From Chloroflexota bacterium (GTDB lineage Bacteria; Chloroflexota; UBA11872): a stretch of 64,000 bases of DNA. The notes beneath the pieces were generated by a model, which saw only the letters and a program-made list of their open reading frames with translations, was not told the DNA's origin and did not search any database. The stretch covers positions 124,001 to 188,000 of the forward strand of contig JAJDVX010000010.1 of assembly GCA_022825895.1 (NCBI GenBank). The letters are read 5' to 3'. Of the stretch, positions 9,740 to 19,613 are shown piece after piece. Both the position numbers and the translations under genes were made by a program. Numbering within the stretch: position 1 is the stretch's first letter; every line of letters begins with the position of its first letter.

Positions 9740-10939
9740 CTAGCGCTTCGTACCCCGCTGCTGCACGCACGAGTAGTGGATTTGGCACACGGCCTTCCGT
9801 TCCGAATCGTCCCTCAGCCGGCCGCCGACCGAGGTCATGCGCAGGAACATACCCACAGGGGGCGACTCGAGCGCGATCGTGTTCTCCTTGCTGGAGGTGA
9901 TCGTCAAGCTGTTGGCTTCCCAGTCCTGCTGATAGACCACGGCGACGGCCTGGTCGTCGGTCAGCATTGCGTAGATGCGGCTGAAGTCCGGCCGCACGGC
10001 CACCATCTGCGGGTTCAAACCCACCCGGATGTGCGCCAGGGCCCTGAGGTCGGCCGTATCCACGACCTGCACGAAGTTGTCGTCGGCGTGGCCGGTGTAG
10101 GCGTAGCTGCCGTCCCAGGTGAAGGTCCCAAGGATGGGCTGCGTGCCGGTCTGTAAGCGCTTGACCAGCTCGAGGGCGGACGGCTCGTAGACGGCGACCG
10201 TGTGCTTGCCGGCCTCCTGGACCCAGATGGAGCCGTCGGGGGAGGTGGTGAGGCGGGTGGGATTCCCGCCCTTCTTGGACTCCGCCGTGGCGAGCACGGC
10301 GCCGCTGGAGGGATCGAGGGCCACGACCCGGTCGCCCTCGCCGGTGGGATAGACGAAACGTTCCACTCCGTCGGCGTCAATGCTGAGGTCGGCGTCGGCC
10401 AGGATGCCGCCGTGCAGCGGGACGTCGCTGAAGGTGTTGGTGACCTCGTTTGAGGCGGTGTTGACGGTGAGGACCTCACCGGCGGCCATCTTGCTAACGA
10501 GCAGCGTGCCGTCCTGCCGGGCCTTCCCGAGAAAGACGCCCTCCGCCTCGCTGCCCAGCGGCACCCGGTTACTGACGGTGAAGGTGTCGACGTCAAGCGT
10601 GATGAGCTCGGCGGTGCCGGCGTTCAGAGTGCCGAGCCACAGGTGGCGACCGTCAAAGAAGTTGTTGTCGTCGTTCCAGGCCCAACTGGCGAGGCCGTCG
10701 ACGTCGCCGGTGCGACTAACTTCCTCGGTCAGGATGTCGATGGCGGTGACGTGCGGCGAACTGTTGCTGAAGACCAGGATCTCGCCGGCGTCGCCTTGCG
10801 GCGCCTCGGCAACTCCGCCCGCCCCGCCGCCGGGCGCACTCTCCGGGCCGCCCTCGCCGCAGGCGGCGGCCAGCATGGCTACCCCAAGGCCGCCCATGCC
10901 GGCCAGCAGTCGTCGTCGCGGGAATCGGTGGGTGGTCAT
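9740..10939 (-). CDS. Tat-type lipoprotein, predicted beta-propeller, tandem copy A
   Basis: MTTHRFPRRRLLAGMGGLGVAMLAAACGEGG signal (RR motif and lipobox), YVTN-like repeated strands (VAVYEPSALELVKRLQTG; FVQVVDTADLRALAHIRVG), C-terminal CQIHYSC...GTKR. Confidence 0.75.
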   Translation of the reverse strand: MTTHRFPRRRLLAGMGGLGVAMLAAACGEGGPESAPGGGAGGVAEAPQGDAGEILVFSNSSPHVTAIDILTEEVSRTGDVDGLASWAWNDDNNFFDGRHLWLGTLNAGTAELITLDVDTFTVSNRVPLGSEAEGVFLGKARQDGTLLVSKMAAGEVLTVNTASNEVTNTFSDVPLHGGILADADLSIDADGVERFVYPTGEGDRVVALDPSSGAVLATAESKKGGNPTRLTTSPDGSIWVQEAGKHTVAVYEPSALELVKRLQTGTQPILGTFTWDGSYAYTGHADDNFVQVVDTADLRALAHIRVGLNPQMVAVRPDFSRIYAMLTDDQAVAVVYQQDWEANSLTITSSKENTIALESPPVGMFLRMTSVGGRLRDDSERKAVCQIHYSCVQQRGTKR

Positions 10940-11005
10940 CGCCTCGGTCCTTTCACGGCCGGGTCGCTGCTCGACGGCCGGCGGTGCAGCCCGGCTGGCT
11001 TGGGT

Positions 11006-12211
11006 CTAGCGCTTGGTACCCAGGTTCTGCGTGGCGCAATACGCCGACGTATGCCTGCAGGCTTCAGGCCGTTCCTGCTCGTCGCGCAGCCGGCCGCCGA
11101 CAGAGGTCATACGCAGGAACATGCCGACGGGCGGCGACTCCAGCGCGATTGAGTTCTCCTTGGCGGAGGTGATCGTCAAGCTGTTGGCTTCCCAGTCCTG
11201 CTGATAGACCACGGCGACGGCCTGGTCGTCGGTCAGCATCGCGTAAATGCGCGTGAAGTCGGGGCGCACGGCCACCATCAGCGGGCTGAGGCCGACGCGG
11301 ATATGGGCCAGGGCGCGGAGGTCGGCGGTGTCCACGACCTGGACGAAGTTGTCGTCGGCGTGGCCGGTGTAGGCATAGCTGCCATCGTAGGTAAAGGTGC
11401 CCAGGATGGGCTCGGTGCCGGTCTGGAAGCGCTTGACAAGTTCCAGGGTCGAGGGCTCGTAGACCGCCACGGTGTGCTTGCCGGCCTCCTGGACCCAGAT
11501 GGAGCCGTCGGGGGAGGCCGTGAGTCGGGTGGGGGTGCCGCCCGACTTGGACTCAGCGGTCGCGAGCACGGCGCCGCTGCTCGGGTCGAGGGCGACGACC
11601 CGGTCGCCTTCGCCGGTCGGATAGACGAAGCGTTCGACACCGTCGGCGTCGGTACTGAGGTCGGCGTCGGCCAGCACGCCGCCGTGCAGCGGCACGTCGC
11701 TGAAGGTGTTGGTGACCTCATGGGTGGCGGTGTTGACCGTCAGAACCTCGCCGGCCGCCATCTTGCTCACCAGCAGCGAGCCGTCCTGGCGGGCCTTGCC
11801 GAGGAAGACGCCCTCGGCCTCGCTGCCCAGCGGCACCCGGTTGCTGACCGTCAGGGCGTCGACATCGAGCGTGATGAGTTCGGCGGTCCCGGCGTTGAGG
11901 GTGCCGAGCCACAGGTGGCGACCGTCAAAGAAGTTGTTGTCGTCATTCCAGGCCCAGGTGCCGAGCCCATCGACATCCCCGGTGCGGGTGACTTCCTCGG
12001 TGAGGATGTCGATGGCGGTGACATGCGGCGAACTGTTGCTGAAGACCAGGATCTCACCGGCGTCGCCGACCGGCGCCTCGGCGCCCCCGCCCGCCGCGCC
12101 GCCGGGGGAACTCTCCAGTCCACCCTCGCCGCAGGCGGCGGCCAGCACGGCCATCCCAAGGCCGCCCATGCCGGCCAGCAGTCGTCGTCGCGGGAACTGT
12201 GAGGTGCTCAT
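11006..12211 (-). CDS. Tat-type lipoprotein, predicted beta-propeller, tandem copy B
   Basis: MSTSQFPRRRLLAGMGGLGMAVLAAACGEGG; nearly identical to copies A and C; C-terminal CRHTSAYC...GTKR. Confidence 0.75.
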   Translation of the reverse strand: MSTSQFPRRRLLAGMGGLGMAVLAAACGEGGLESSPGGAAGGGAEAPVGDAGEILVFSNSSPHVTAIDILTEEVTRTGDVDGLGTWAWNDDNNFFDGRHLWLGTLNAGTAELITLDVDALTVSNRVPLGSEAEGVFLGKARQDGSLLVSKMAAGEVLTVNTATHEVTNTFSDVPLHGGVLADADLSTDADGVERFVYPTGEGDRVVALDPSSGAVLATAESKSGGTPTRLTASPDGSIWVQEAGKHTVAVYEPSTLELVKRFQTGTEPILGTFTYDGSYAYTGHADDNFVQVVDTADLRALAHIRVGLSPLMVAVRPDFTRIYAMLTDDQAVAVVYQQDWEANSLTITSAKENSIALESPPVGMFLRMTSVGGRLRDEQERPEACRHTSAYCATQNLGTKR

Positions 12212-12277
12212 TGCCTCGGTCCTTTCGCGGCCGGGTCGCTGCTCGTCTGCCGGCGGTGCAGCCCGGCCGACATTGGT

Positions 12278-13477
12278 CTAGCGCTTGGTGCCCAGGTTCT
12301 GCGTGCCACAGGCGTACGAAATCTTGCAGGCTTCAGCCCGCTCGGCGGAGTCGCGCAGGCGGCCGCCCACAGAGGTCATGCGTAGGAACATGCCCACGGG
12401 TGGCGACTCCAGCGCGACCGAATTCTCCTTCGTGGAGGTGATCGTCGAACTGTTGGCTTCCCAGTCCTGCTGATAGACCACGGCGACAGCCTGGTCGTCG
12501 GTCAGCATGGCGTAGATGCGGCTGAAGTCGGGCCGCACGGCCACCATCTGCGGCGTCATGCCGACCCGGATGTGGGCCAGGGCCCGCAACTGGGCCGTGT
12601 CGACGACCTGCACGAAATTGTCGTCGGCATGGCCGGTGTAGGCGTAACTGCCGTCGTAAGTAAACGTGCCGAGAATGGGTTCCGTGCCGGTCTGGAAGCG
12701 CTTGACCAACTCAAGGGCAGCCGGTTCATAGACGGCCACTGTGTGCTTGCCGGCCTCCTGGACCCAGATGGACCCGTCGGGCGAAGTGGTGAGACGGGTG
12801 GGATTTCCGCCTTTCTTGGACTCCGCCGTCGCCAGGACGGACCCGCTGCTCGGGTCGAGGGCGACGACCCGGTCGCCTTCACCGGTGGGATAGACGAAGC
12901 GTTCCACCCCGTCGGCGTCGATGCTCAGGTCGGCGTCGGCCAGCACGCCGCCGTGCAGCGGAATGTCGCTGAAGGAGTTGGTGACCTCATGCGTGGCGGT
13001 GTTGACCGTGAGGACCTCGCCGGCGGCCATCTTGCTGACGAGCAGCGTGCCGTCCTGGCGGGCCTTGCCGAGGAATACGCCATCCGCCTCGCTGCCCAGC
13101 GGCACCCGGTTACTGACGGTGAACGTGTCGACGTCAAGCGTGATGAGCTCGGCGGTGCCGGCGTTCAGAGTGCCGAGCCACAGGTGGCGGCCGTCGAAGA
13201 AGTTGTTGTCGTCGTTCCAGGCCCAACTGACCAGGCCGTCGACGTCGCCGGTGCGACTGACTTCCTCCGTGAGGATGTCGATGGCGGTGACATGCGGGGA
13301 ACTGTTGCTGAACACCAGGATCTCGCCGGCGTCACCTTGCGGCGCGGCTTCTGCGCCCGTGCCGCCCCTGGGCGCGCTTTCCGGCCCGCCCTCGCCGCAG
13401 GCGGCCGCCAGCGCGGCCACGCCAAGGCCGCCCATGCCGGCCAGCAGTCGTCGTCGCGGGAATCGGTGGGTGGTCAT
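12278..13477 (-). CDS. Tat-type lipoprotein, predicted beta-propeller, tandem copy C
   Basis: MTTHRFPRRRLLAGMGGLGVAALAAACGEGG; nearly identical to copies A and B; C-terminal CKISYAC...GTKR. Confidence 0.75.
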   Translation of the reverse strand: MTTHRFPRRRLLAGMGGLGVAALAAACGEGGPESAPRGGTGAEAAPQGDAGEILVFSNSSPHVTAIDILTEEVSRTGDVDGLVSWAWNDDNNFFDGRHLWLGTLNAGTAELITLDVDTFTVSNRVPLGSEADGVFLGKARQDGTLLVSKMAAGEVLTVNTATHEVTNSFSDIPLHGGVLADADLSIDADGVERFVYPTGEGDRVVALDPSSGSVLATAESKKGGNPTRLTTSPDGSIWVQEAGKHTVAVYEPAALELVKRFQTGTEPILGTFTYDGSYAYTGHADDNFVQVVDTAQLRALAHIRVGMTPQMVAVRPDFSRIYAMLTDDQAVAVVYQQDWEANSSTITSTKENSVALESPPVGMFLRMTSVGGRLRDSAERAEACKISYACGTQNLGTKR

Positions 13478-13816
13478 CGTCTCGGTCCTTTCACGGCCGG
13501 GTCACTGCCGGTCCGAGGACAAAACAGGGCGACGCTACCTCCCGGCGCCAGCCCGAAGACCCGGGTCGGCGGCATCGCGCGTCGCGCGCTGATTAATCGT
13601 GCCTGCATGCGCCTGAACCCACGCGGCTCATGTCGCGAATTCACAGCTTCTGAAAGTATAGCGCCGACCGCGTTTCCAACGGAAACCGACCACCGGCATC
13701 TTCGAGGATTCGAGAATGCGGGCCGCCTCGCGTCAAACTAGCCTTCAGCAGCCGCGCAAGGCAAAATCCCCGCATCCGCGCGGCAATCGAGCCGCACCGA
13801 CATAGGCAGCCGCTTC

Positions 13817-14923
13817 ATGAGCGACAAACTGCGGGTTGCGGTGATTACCGAACCGACCGCCTGGCACCTGGGCGCCCTGATCGACGCGCTCCACAACGAC
13901 GAAGTCGGCGAGGTGGCTGTCGGCGACGTGACCGGCGGAACGTTCGACGAGGTCCGCGAGGGCGGCGCCGGCAAGGTGTCGGCGACATTCACCGACCTGG
14001 ACCAGCTGTACCGGGACTTCGACCCGCAAGTCGCGCTCATCACGATGGAGCCGTGGCGCATGCCGCCGGTCATCACCCAGGCGTTGGAAGCCGGCGTCCA
14101 CGTATTCCACGAGAAACCGGGGTACGTGGACATTGATGACTACCGCGCAATCTACCGACTCGCCAGGAGCCGGGATCTCCACCTTGGGATCGCCTATATC
14201 TCCCGCGCCTATCCCATCGTCCAGGAAGCGCGGCGTTTGGTGGCCGAGGGCTTCCTGGGTGACCTGCTGTCGTTCCAGGCCTGGTTCGTGGCCGACCAGG
14301 AGCGCACGATTCAGAATCCCGCGGCCCGTCCCCAGTACGACGTCGCGGCCGGCGGCTGGTTCTTCTCGAAGGAACTGGGCGGCGGCGGCCACCTCACCAT
14401 CCTGGGCTGCCACTACCTGGACCTGCTGCGGCACATCGCGGGATCCGACTTCAAGTCGGTCAGCGCCTTCTGCCGCAACGTCGGCGGCGAGGCGATTACC
14501 GTCGAGGACGCCGCCGTGGTCAACCTGGAGTTCGAGAACGGCATGGTCGGCAACCTCAACTCCGGCTACTACACCAGCAGCGCCGAGTACGGCTCATTGC
14601 GGCACAACGGTCTCATCCTTTGGGGTCGCGACGGTTGGCTGAAGTTCAATCCGAACGGCGAATCCAACCGCGAACCGATGCAGTGGGCCTCCTACAGTGG
14701 CGCCCAGGCCAGCGCGCCGCTCAAGTCATGGACGTTCGACGCAACCGGCGCCCTGAATAACCCCTACCGCGTACTCACAGGCGACTTCTTCCGCGCCTGT
14801 CTGGGCGAAGGTCCGCCGCCAATCGAACCGGAAGCCGGCATGTGGGTCAACGAAGTCACCACCGCCGCCTACGCCTCGTCCGATTCAGGCCAGATGCTTT
14901 CAGTCTCGATCCCGGAGGTATAG
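13817..14923 (+). CDS. Gfo/Idh/MocA family oxidoreductase
   Basis: EAGVHVFHEKPGYVDIDDY (EKP motif) and LGGGGHLTILGCHYLDLLRHI. Confidence 0.85.
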   Translation: MSDKLRVAVITEPTAWHLGALIDALHNDEVGEVAVGDVTGGTFDEVREGGAGKVSATFTDLDQLYRDFDPQVALITMEPWRMPPVITQALEAGVHVFHEKPGYVDIDDYRAIYRLARSRDLHLGIAYISRAYPIVQEARRLVAEGFLGDLLSFQAWFVADQERTIQNPAARPQYDVAAGGWFFSKELGGGGHLTILGCHYLDLLRHIAGSDFKSVSAFCRNVGGEAITVEDAAVVNLEFENGMVGNLNSGYYTSSAEYGSLRHNGLILWGRDGWLKFNPNGESNREPMQWASYSGAQASAPLKSWTFDATGALNNPYRVLTGDFFRACLGEGPPPIEPEAGMWVNEVTTAAYASSDSGQMLSVSIPEV

Positions 14924-14992
14924 GCCGAGCAGGCAGGTGCTCGTGATCCCAGCCCCGGCGCGGCTCACCGAGGCTCAATCGGGGCCAACGCT

Positions 14993-16024
14993 ATGAGCGC
15001 GGCCCCGCTGCGAGTCATTTCGGTTGGATTGGGCATTCGCGCGCGTCAACACCTGAGCGCCCAGATGGCGCTACCGGATCGGTTCAAGCCCGTTGGGCTC
15101 GTCGATATCGTTCCGGAGGCGTTCAAAGGCGCGCTCGAAATCACCGGCCTGCCAGAGTCGGCCTGCTTCGAGAGCCTGACCGAGGCCATGGCGGCCACGC
15201 CATGCGACGCCGTCGGCGTCTTCACCCCGGGCCATCTCCACACGACCTACATGGAAGAGGCCATCGCCGCCGGCAAGCACGTCATCGTCGAGAAACCCTT
15301 CACGTGCAGCCTGGAGGAAGCCGAGCGCGTCGTAGCCGCAGCCGAGGCCAACGACGTGCGTGTGGTCGTCACCCAGAACGACAGGTTCTTCCACCCCTAT
15401 CCGCTGCTCCGCGAGATCATCGCCGAGCAGCGCTACGGCGAACTGGGCGCCATCACGATGGTGCACCACAACGCCCGCGGACGTCCGTTCGAGAACGGCG
15501 ACCCGCCGATGCACCTCTGGCACCAGGGCTCGCACCAGGTCGACTCGTTGCTTTCGCTGGTGCGGCGGCCGCCGCGTTGCGTGTGGGGCGTCAACGCAAC
15601 ACCGGCCAACAGCAACTGGACGGCTGAGCCGCACGTCTGCGCCATCATCACCTTCGATGGTCCGGTGATCGTGAGCTACACCGCCACCTCGGACGCCCAG
15701 GCCTACGAGATGTACCTGCGTCTGGAATTCTCGGAAGCCGCCGTCACCGTTCACGGATTCTCGATGAACTCCACGGACTTTCGGATGACCATCACGCCCC
15801 GACAGCCGCTGGAGCGCTATCCCCGCTCGGAAGTCTTTCCCATCGGAAGAGCCGAGCGCGGCGGCCGTTGGACCGACATTGAGCAGGACATCTGGAACGG
15901 CTTCTGGACGCACGTCATGGAGGGCCGCGACAACCCGTGCTCCGGACGCAATAACCTGGACACGATTGGAGTCTTGGACGCCATCATCCGCTCGAGCACC
16001 GAGAAAATCGCGGTCGAACTGTAA
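14993..16024 (+). CDS. Gfo/Idh/MocA family oxidoreductase
   Basis: VISVGLGIRARQHL, AAGKHVIVEKPFTCSLEEAERVV. Confidence 0.85.
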   Translation: MSAAPLRVISVGLGIRARQHLSAQMALPDRFKPVGLVDIVPEAFKGALEITGLPESACFESLTEAMAATPCDAVGVFTPGHLHTTYMEEAIAAGKHVIVEKPFTCSLEEAERVVAAAEANDVRVVVTQNDRFFHPYPLLREIIAEQRYGELGAITMVHHNARGRPFENGDPPMHLWHQGSHQVDSLLSLVRRPPRCVWGVNATPANSNWTAEPHVCAIITFDGPVIVSYTATSDAQAYEMYLRLEFSEAAVTVHGFSMNSTDFRMTITPRQPLERYPRSEVFPIGRAERGGRWTDIEQDIWNGFWTHVMEGRDNPCSGRNNLDTIGVLDAIIRSSTEKIAVEL

Positions 16025-16057
16025 GGCGAAGCCAACGGCACGCCTGGGGAGGGTCCG

Positions 16058-17125
16058 ATGGGCAGCACGCTGAGAGCCGGCGTCGTGGGGCTGACGGGAA
16101 TCGGCGCCCGCGCACCGATTCCGGCCGCCAAACCTGGCTGGGGCATCACCATGCCGCACTCGCACGCCTCGGCGTATCACTTCGTCGAGGACACGGAACT
16201 GGTCGCCGTCTGCGACCTGCGGCAGGAGGCGATCGACGAATTCGACGCCAACTGGCGCTCCCACGTCTCGGAAGTCAATTCCTACACCGACTACCGCCAA
16301 ATGCTGGACCGGGAAAACCTGGACCTCATCAGCGTGGTCACCAGCGACCACGTCCATACCCAGATCGTGATCGACGCGGCCGAGGCCGGCGTCAAGGGCA
16401 TCGTCTGCGAAAAGCCCATCGCCACCACGCTGGCCGACGCCGACCGCATCATTGACGCCGTGGAACGGGCCGGCATCCCGATGCTGGTGGATCACACCTA
16501 CCGCTGGTGGTTTCCGTGGGCCGACGTCGGCAAGTTGATCGACGACGGCGCCATCGGCGACGTGGTGCGGATCATGTGCAACCAGGGCGGTCCCCGAGCC
16601 ATGTTGTTCCGCAACGGAACCCACGTATGCGACACGATTAACTGGTTCTCCACCGGCAACCCGACCGCCGTCTACGCCGTGGCCGAGAAGGGCTTCGAGG
16701 ACTATGGCCCCCGCTACGCCAGCGACGGCGGCCACGACCCGGACACCGATCCCGCCCTCAGCATCATGATCGAGTACGACAACGACGTGCGCGCGTTCTG
16801 GAATGCCTGCAAGACCATGCCCGGGCGCTACATCGGCCCCTTCGACATTTGGGGCACCAAGGGCCGCATCCACCTCACGAACGACTACGCCGTGCTCTAC
16901 GACGACCCGGACGAGGGCCTCCGCGGCCGCGCGATCACGCCCACCCACTACACCCAGGGCCACATCGCCGGGCTCGTAACGGAGCTTGTGGGCCTGATTC
17001 GCGATGGCGGCGAGCCCAGCTGCGACGGTCGGCAGGCGCGTCAGGCCCTGGAGGTTCTCCTGGCCGCCCTGCAATCGCAGGCCGGCGGAAACGTCCGCAT
17101 TCAGCTACCGATCGTGGACGCCTGA
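16058..17125 (+). CDS. Gfo/Idh/MocA family oxidoreductase
   Basis: AGVKGIVCEKPIATTLADADRII; NQGGPRAMLFRNGTHVCDTINWF. Confidence 0.85.
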   Translation: MGSTLRAGVVGLTGIGARAPIPAAKPGWGITMPHSHASAYHFVEDTELVAVCDLRQEAIDEFDANWRSHVSEVNSYTDYRQMLDRENLDLISVVTSDHVHTQIVIDAAEAGVKGIVCEKPIATTLADADRIIDAVERAGIPMLVDHTYRWWFPWADVGKLIDDGAIGDVVRIMCNQGGPRAMLFRNGTHVCDTINWFSTGNPTAVYAVAEKGFEDYGPRYASDGGHDPDTDPALSIMIEYDNDVRAFWNACKTMPGRYIGPFDIWGTKGRIHLTNDYAVLYDDPDEGLRGRAITPTHYTQGHIAGLVTELVGLIRDGGEPSCDGRQARQALEVLLAALQSQAGGNVRIQLPIVDA

Positions 17126-17154
17126 CTGAGTGGGCGGCGTAGCATTGCGGTGGC

Positions 17155-18321
17155 ATGACACTTCAGGGGGGCGCGGGCGTGTATGACGTAGTCGTCATCG
17201 GCGCGGGCGTCATGGGCAGCGCCACCGCCTACTGGCTCAGCCGGGCCGGCAAACGCGTGGCCCTGCTCGAACAGTTCAGCCCCGCCCACGTGCGCGCGTC
17301 GTCCGCCGACGAGTCCCGCACCATCAGGTACCAGTACCGCGGCCAGGCGGCCTACACCCGAATGGTCGCCGGCGCCGTGGAACTCTGGAAGGAGTTCGAC
17401 CGCCGGTCGGGCACGAACTACTACCAGGAGACCGGGACGCTCACCCTGCAGACCCGGCCGGACTTCGAACCGCTGCGCGACGGCTACCAGGGTCTCTGCG
17501 ACCTGGGCTACGAGCCGCGTTGGCTGGAGACCCGGGACATTCGCCGGGAGTTTCCGCAGTTCGCCAACGTGGACTCCGGCTACATCATGGAGGGGGTTGG
17601 CGGATACATAACCGCGGGACCGGCGACTCGCGCGCTGGCCGATGCAGCCGCCGAGCAGGGCGCGGACGTATGCACGGGGGCTGAAGCTGTCGCGCTGAAT
17701 GAATCCGGCGGCCGCGTCACGTCTGTGGCGACAAGCGACGGACGCGCCTTCGAAGGCGAAGTCGTCGTCGTCACGGCCGGACCGTGGACCGCTCGCCTGC
17801 TGCCGGAACTCCCGGTCCGCGTGCAACCGACCGCCGCTCGCCTGCACTACCTGAGGCCGGCGGACCCGGCGGCCTACGAGTCCCCGCGCCTCACGCCGTT
17901 CTCCGTCATGGATACGCAGTTCTACGGCTTTCCCGTGCACTGGCGCGGCTGCGTCAAGGTCGCCGACGACATGATTGGTGAGCCGTTCGACCCGGACCGT
18001 GACCGCGAGCATGAGGATCCCGTCGCGCTCGCCAAGCTACGAGACTTCCTGGGCCATCACTTGCCCGGCCTCCGCGACGCCGAAGTGATCTACAGCAAGA
18101 CCTGCACCTATTCGATGACCCCGGACTCGGACTTCATCATCGACCGCGTGCCGAACCTCGACAACGCGCTGGTGGCGGCCGGATTCTCAGGGCACGGCTT
18201 CAAATTCGGCATCCTGATCGGCCAGATCATGGCCGACCTGGCAACGCACGGCGCCACCCAATGGGACCTGAGCCGGTTCCGCCTCGACCGTGATCCGTCG
18301 GCGGTGAGCCAGCACTGGTAG
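17155..18321 (+). CDS. FAD-dependent amine oxidase, sarcosine/N-methyl-tryptophan oxidase-like
   Basis: YDVVVIGAGVMGSATAYWLSRAGKRVALLEQF dinucleotide fold; KTCTYSMTPDSDFIIDRVP...AAGFSGHGFKFGILIGQIMADL as in MSOX/SolA. Confidence 0.88.
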   Translation: MTLQGGAGVYDVVVIGAGVMGSATAYWLSRAGKRVALLEQFSPAHVRASSADESRTIRYQYRGQAAYTRMVAGAVELWKEFDRRSGTNYYQETGTLTLQTRPDFEPLRDGYQGLCDLGYEPRWLETRDIRREFPQFANVDSGYIMEGVGGYITAGPATRALADAAAEQGADVCTGAEAVALNESGGRVTSVATSDGRAFEGEVVVVTAGPWTARLLPELPVRVQPTAARLHYLRPADPAAYESPRLTPFSVMDTQFYGFPVHWRGCVKVADDMIGEPFDPDRDREHEDPVALAKLRDFLGHHLPGLRDAEVIYSKTCTYSMTPDSDFIIDRVPNLDNALVAAGFSGHGFKFGILIGQIMADLATHGATQWDLSRFRLDRDPSAVSQHW

Positions 18322-18343
18322 GAGGCCGGCTAAACGCTGGCGA

Positions 18344-19363
18344 TCAGTCGCGCCACACTTCGCCGAACAGCCTCAACCAGTTCCCGCCCAGGATCTTGAG
18401 AGCGTCGTCTTCGCCGTACCCGCGCCTCAGCAGGCCCTCGGCCACGTTCACGAACTCCAGCGGCCCGGCAAAGCCATGCAGGTGCCGGTACGGCTGCGGC
18501 ACGTCGCCGGATTTCAGGTACGGCTCGTGGCCGTGCGACGAACCGATCCAGGCAAACCACTCGCGGCTCTGCCCCATGCAGAAGTCGGTCCCAACGGCCA
18601 CCTGGTCCGGCCCCACCATGTCCACCAGGTAGTCGACCGCGTCCAGGTAGTCGTCCAGCGTGGACTCGTAGGCGTGGCGGTGGTGATTCGGGAAGGCGTT
18701 GGCGCCCACAATCCCGCCCTTGGCCGTCAGGGCGCGAATCGCCTCGTCCGTCTTGTTCCGGGGGTAGTCCGTCTGCGACCGCGCGTTGGCGTGCGTAAAC
18801 ACCACCGGCTGTTCCGAGTGCTCGATGGTATCCAGCACCGTGCGATCGCCCACGTGCGAGAGGTCGATCAGGATGCCCAGCTTGTTCATCTCGCGAATCG
18901 CGGCCAGGCCGATCACGCTCACGCCGTCGTCCGTCCGCTCCCAGCAGCCGTTCCCGAACAGGTTTCGCTCGTTGTACGTCAGCTGCACGATCCGCACGCC
19001 CAGGGCGTGAAAGAGCCGGAAACGCCGAACGTCGTTCTCCACCGGCGTCGCGTTCTGCCAGCCCAGGATGATGCCGGTCCGCCCCTCGGCCTTGGCCGCG
19101 TGGATGTCGGCCACCGTATGCACCGGTCGGATGTACTCGGAGAACTCCTCGAACCAGTGCAGCCACGTCGTCAGGTTGTCCAGGGTCTGCTGAAAGTTGT
19201 GCCAGATCGCCGAGGTGGCGTTGCAGGCCGTGACCCCGCCATCGCGCAGTTCGCGAAATATCTGTTCGGCGCCCCAGTTGCTGGTATCCAGGCCGTCGAT
19301 CACCACGGCCGACTCAAACAGGCGTCGAGCCGCCGCGCTGGGAACCCACTGCTCAGTTGCCAT
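18344..19363 (-). CDS. Membrane dipeptidase-like (peptidase M19)
   Basis: VVIDGLDTSNW, GIILGWQNATPVEND, ILIDLSHVGDRTVLDTIEHSEQPVVFTHANAR, VAVGTDF. Confidence 0.88.
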   Translation of the reverse strand: MATEQWVPSAAARRLFESAVVIDGLDTSNWGAEQIFRELRDGGVTACNATSAIWHNFQQTLDNLTTWLHWFEEFSEYIRPVHTVADIHAAKAEGRTGIILGWQNATPVENDVRRFRLFHALGVRIVQLTYNERNLFGNGCWERTDDGVSVIGLAAIREMNKLGILIDLSHVGDRTVLDTIEHSEQPVVFTHANARSQTDYPRNKTDEAIRALTAKGGIVGANAFPNHHRHAYESTLDDYLDAVDYLVDMVGPDQVAVGTDFCMGQSREWFAWIGSSHGHEPYLKSGDVPQPYRHLHGFAGPLEFVNVAEGLLRRGYGEDDALKILGGNWLRLFGEVWRD

Positions 19364-19584
19364 AGCCGCCTCCGCTGGGCTGACCCCAACGCTTCACGTT
19401 GCGCCCGCGAGCATAACCGGCGGCGGAGCCGTCATCGGCGCGGCCGGCGTAGTCGGCGAAGCGCCCTGGCCCTTCCGAGTGAATCTCCTGCGCAAGCCGC
19501 CGGCTGCCTACCGACTCGGTCGCTCGAACGCCGGGCCGTTCGCGGTTATGCCGGCCAAACTTGCGCTCCAAATGGGGAAATAAC

Positions 19585-19613
19585 TTGATAGAGAGACACT
19601 AAGATGATATAAA
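19585..19613 (+). promoter_or_regulatory. sigma70-like promoter upstream of clpB
   Basis: TTGATA (19585-19590), 17-bp spacer, TATAAA (19608-19613), in an AT-rich patch; no functional data. Confidence 0.65.

Larger units (their letters stand above)
9740..13477 (-). repeat. Three-unit tandem gene duplication, unit length about 1.27 kb
   Basis: Stops at 9740, 11006 and 12278 give unit lengths of 1266 and 1272 bp; both inter-copy gaps are 66 bp and similar in sequence (CTCGGTCCTTTC[A/G]CGGCCGGGTCGCTGCTCG...). Confidence 0.9.

Noticed and set aside
15071-17074. 667-aa minus ORF
   Set aside because: Fully antisense to two well-supported Gfo/Idh/MocA genes; high-GC shadow ORF with no recognisable domain.
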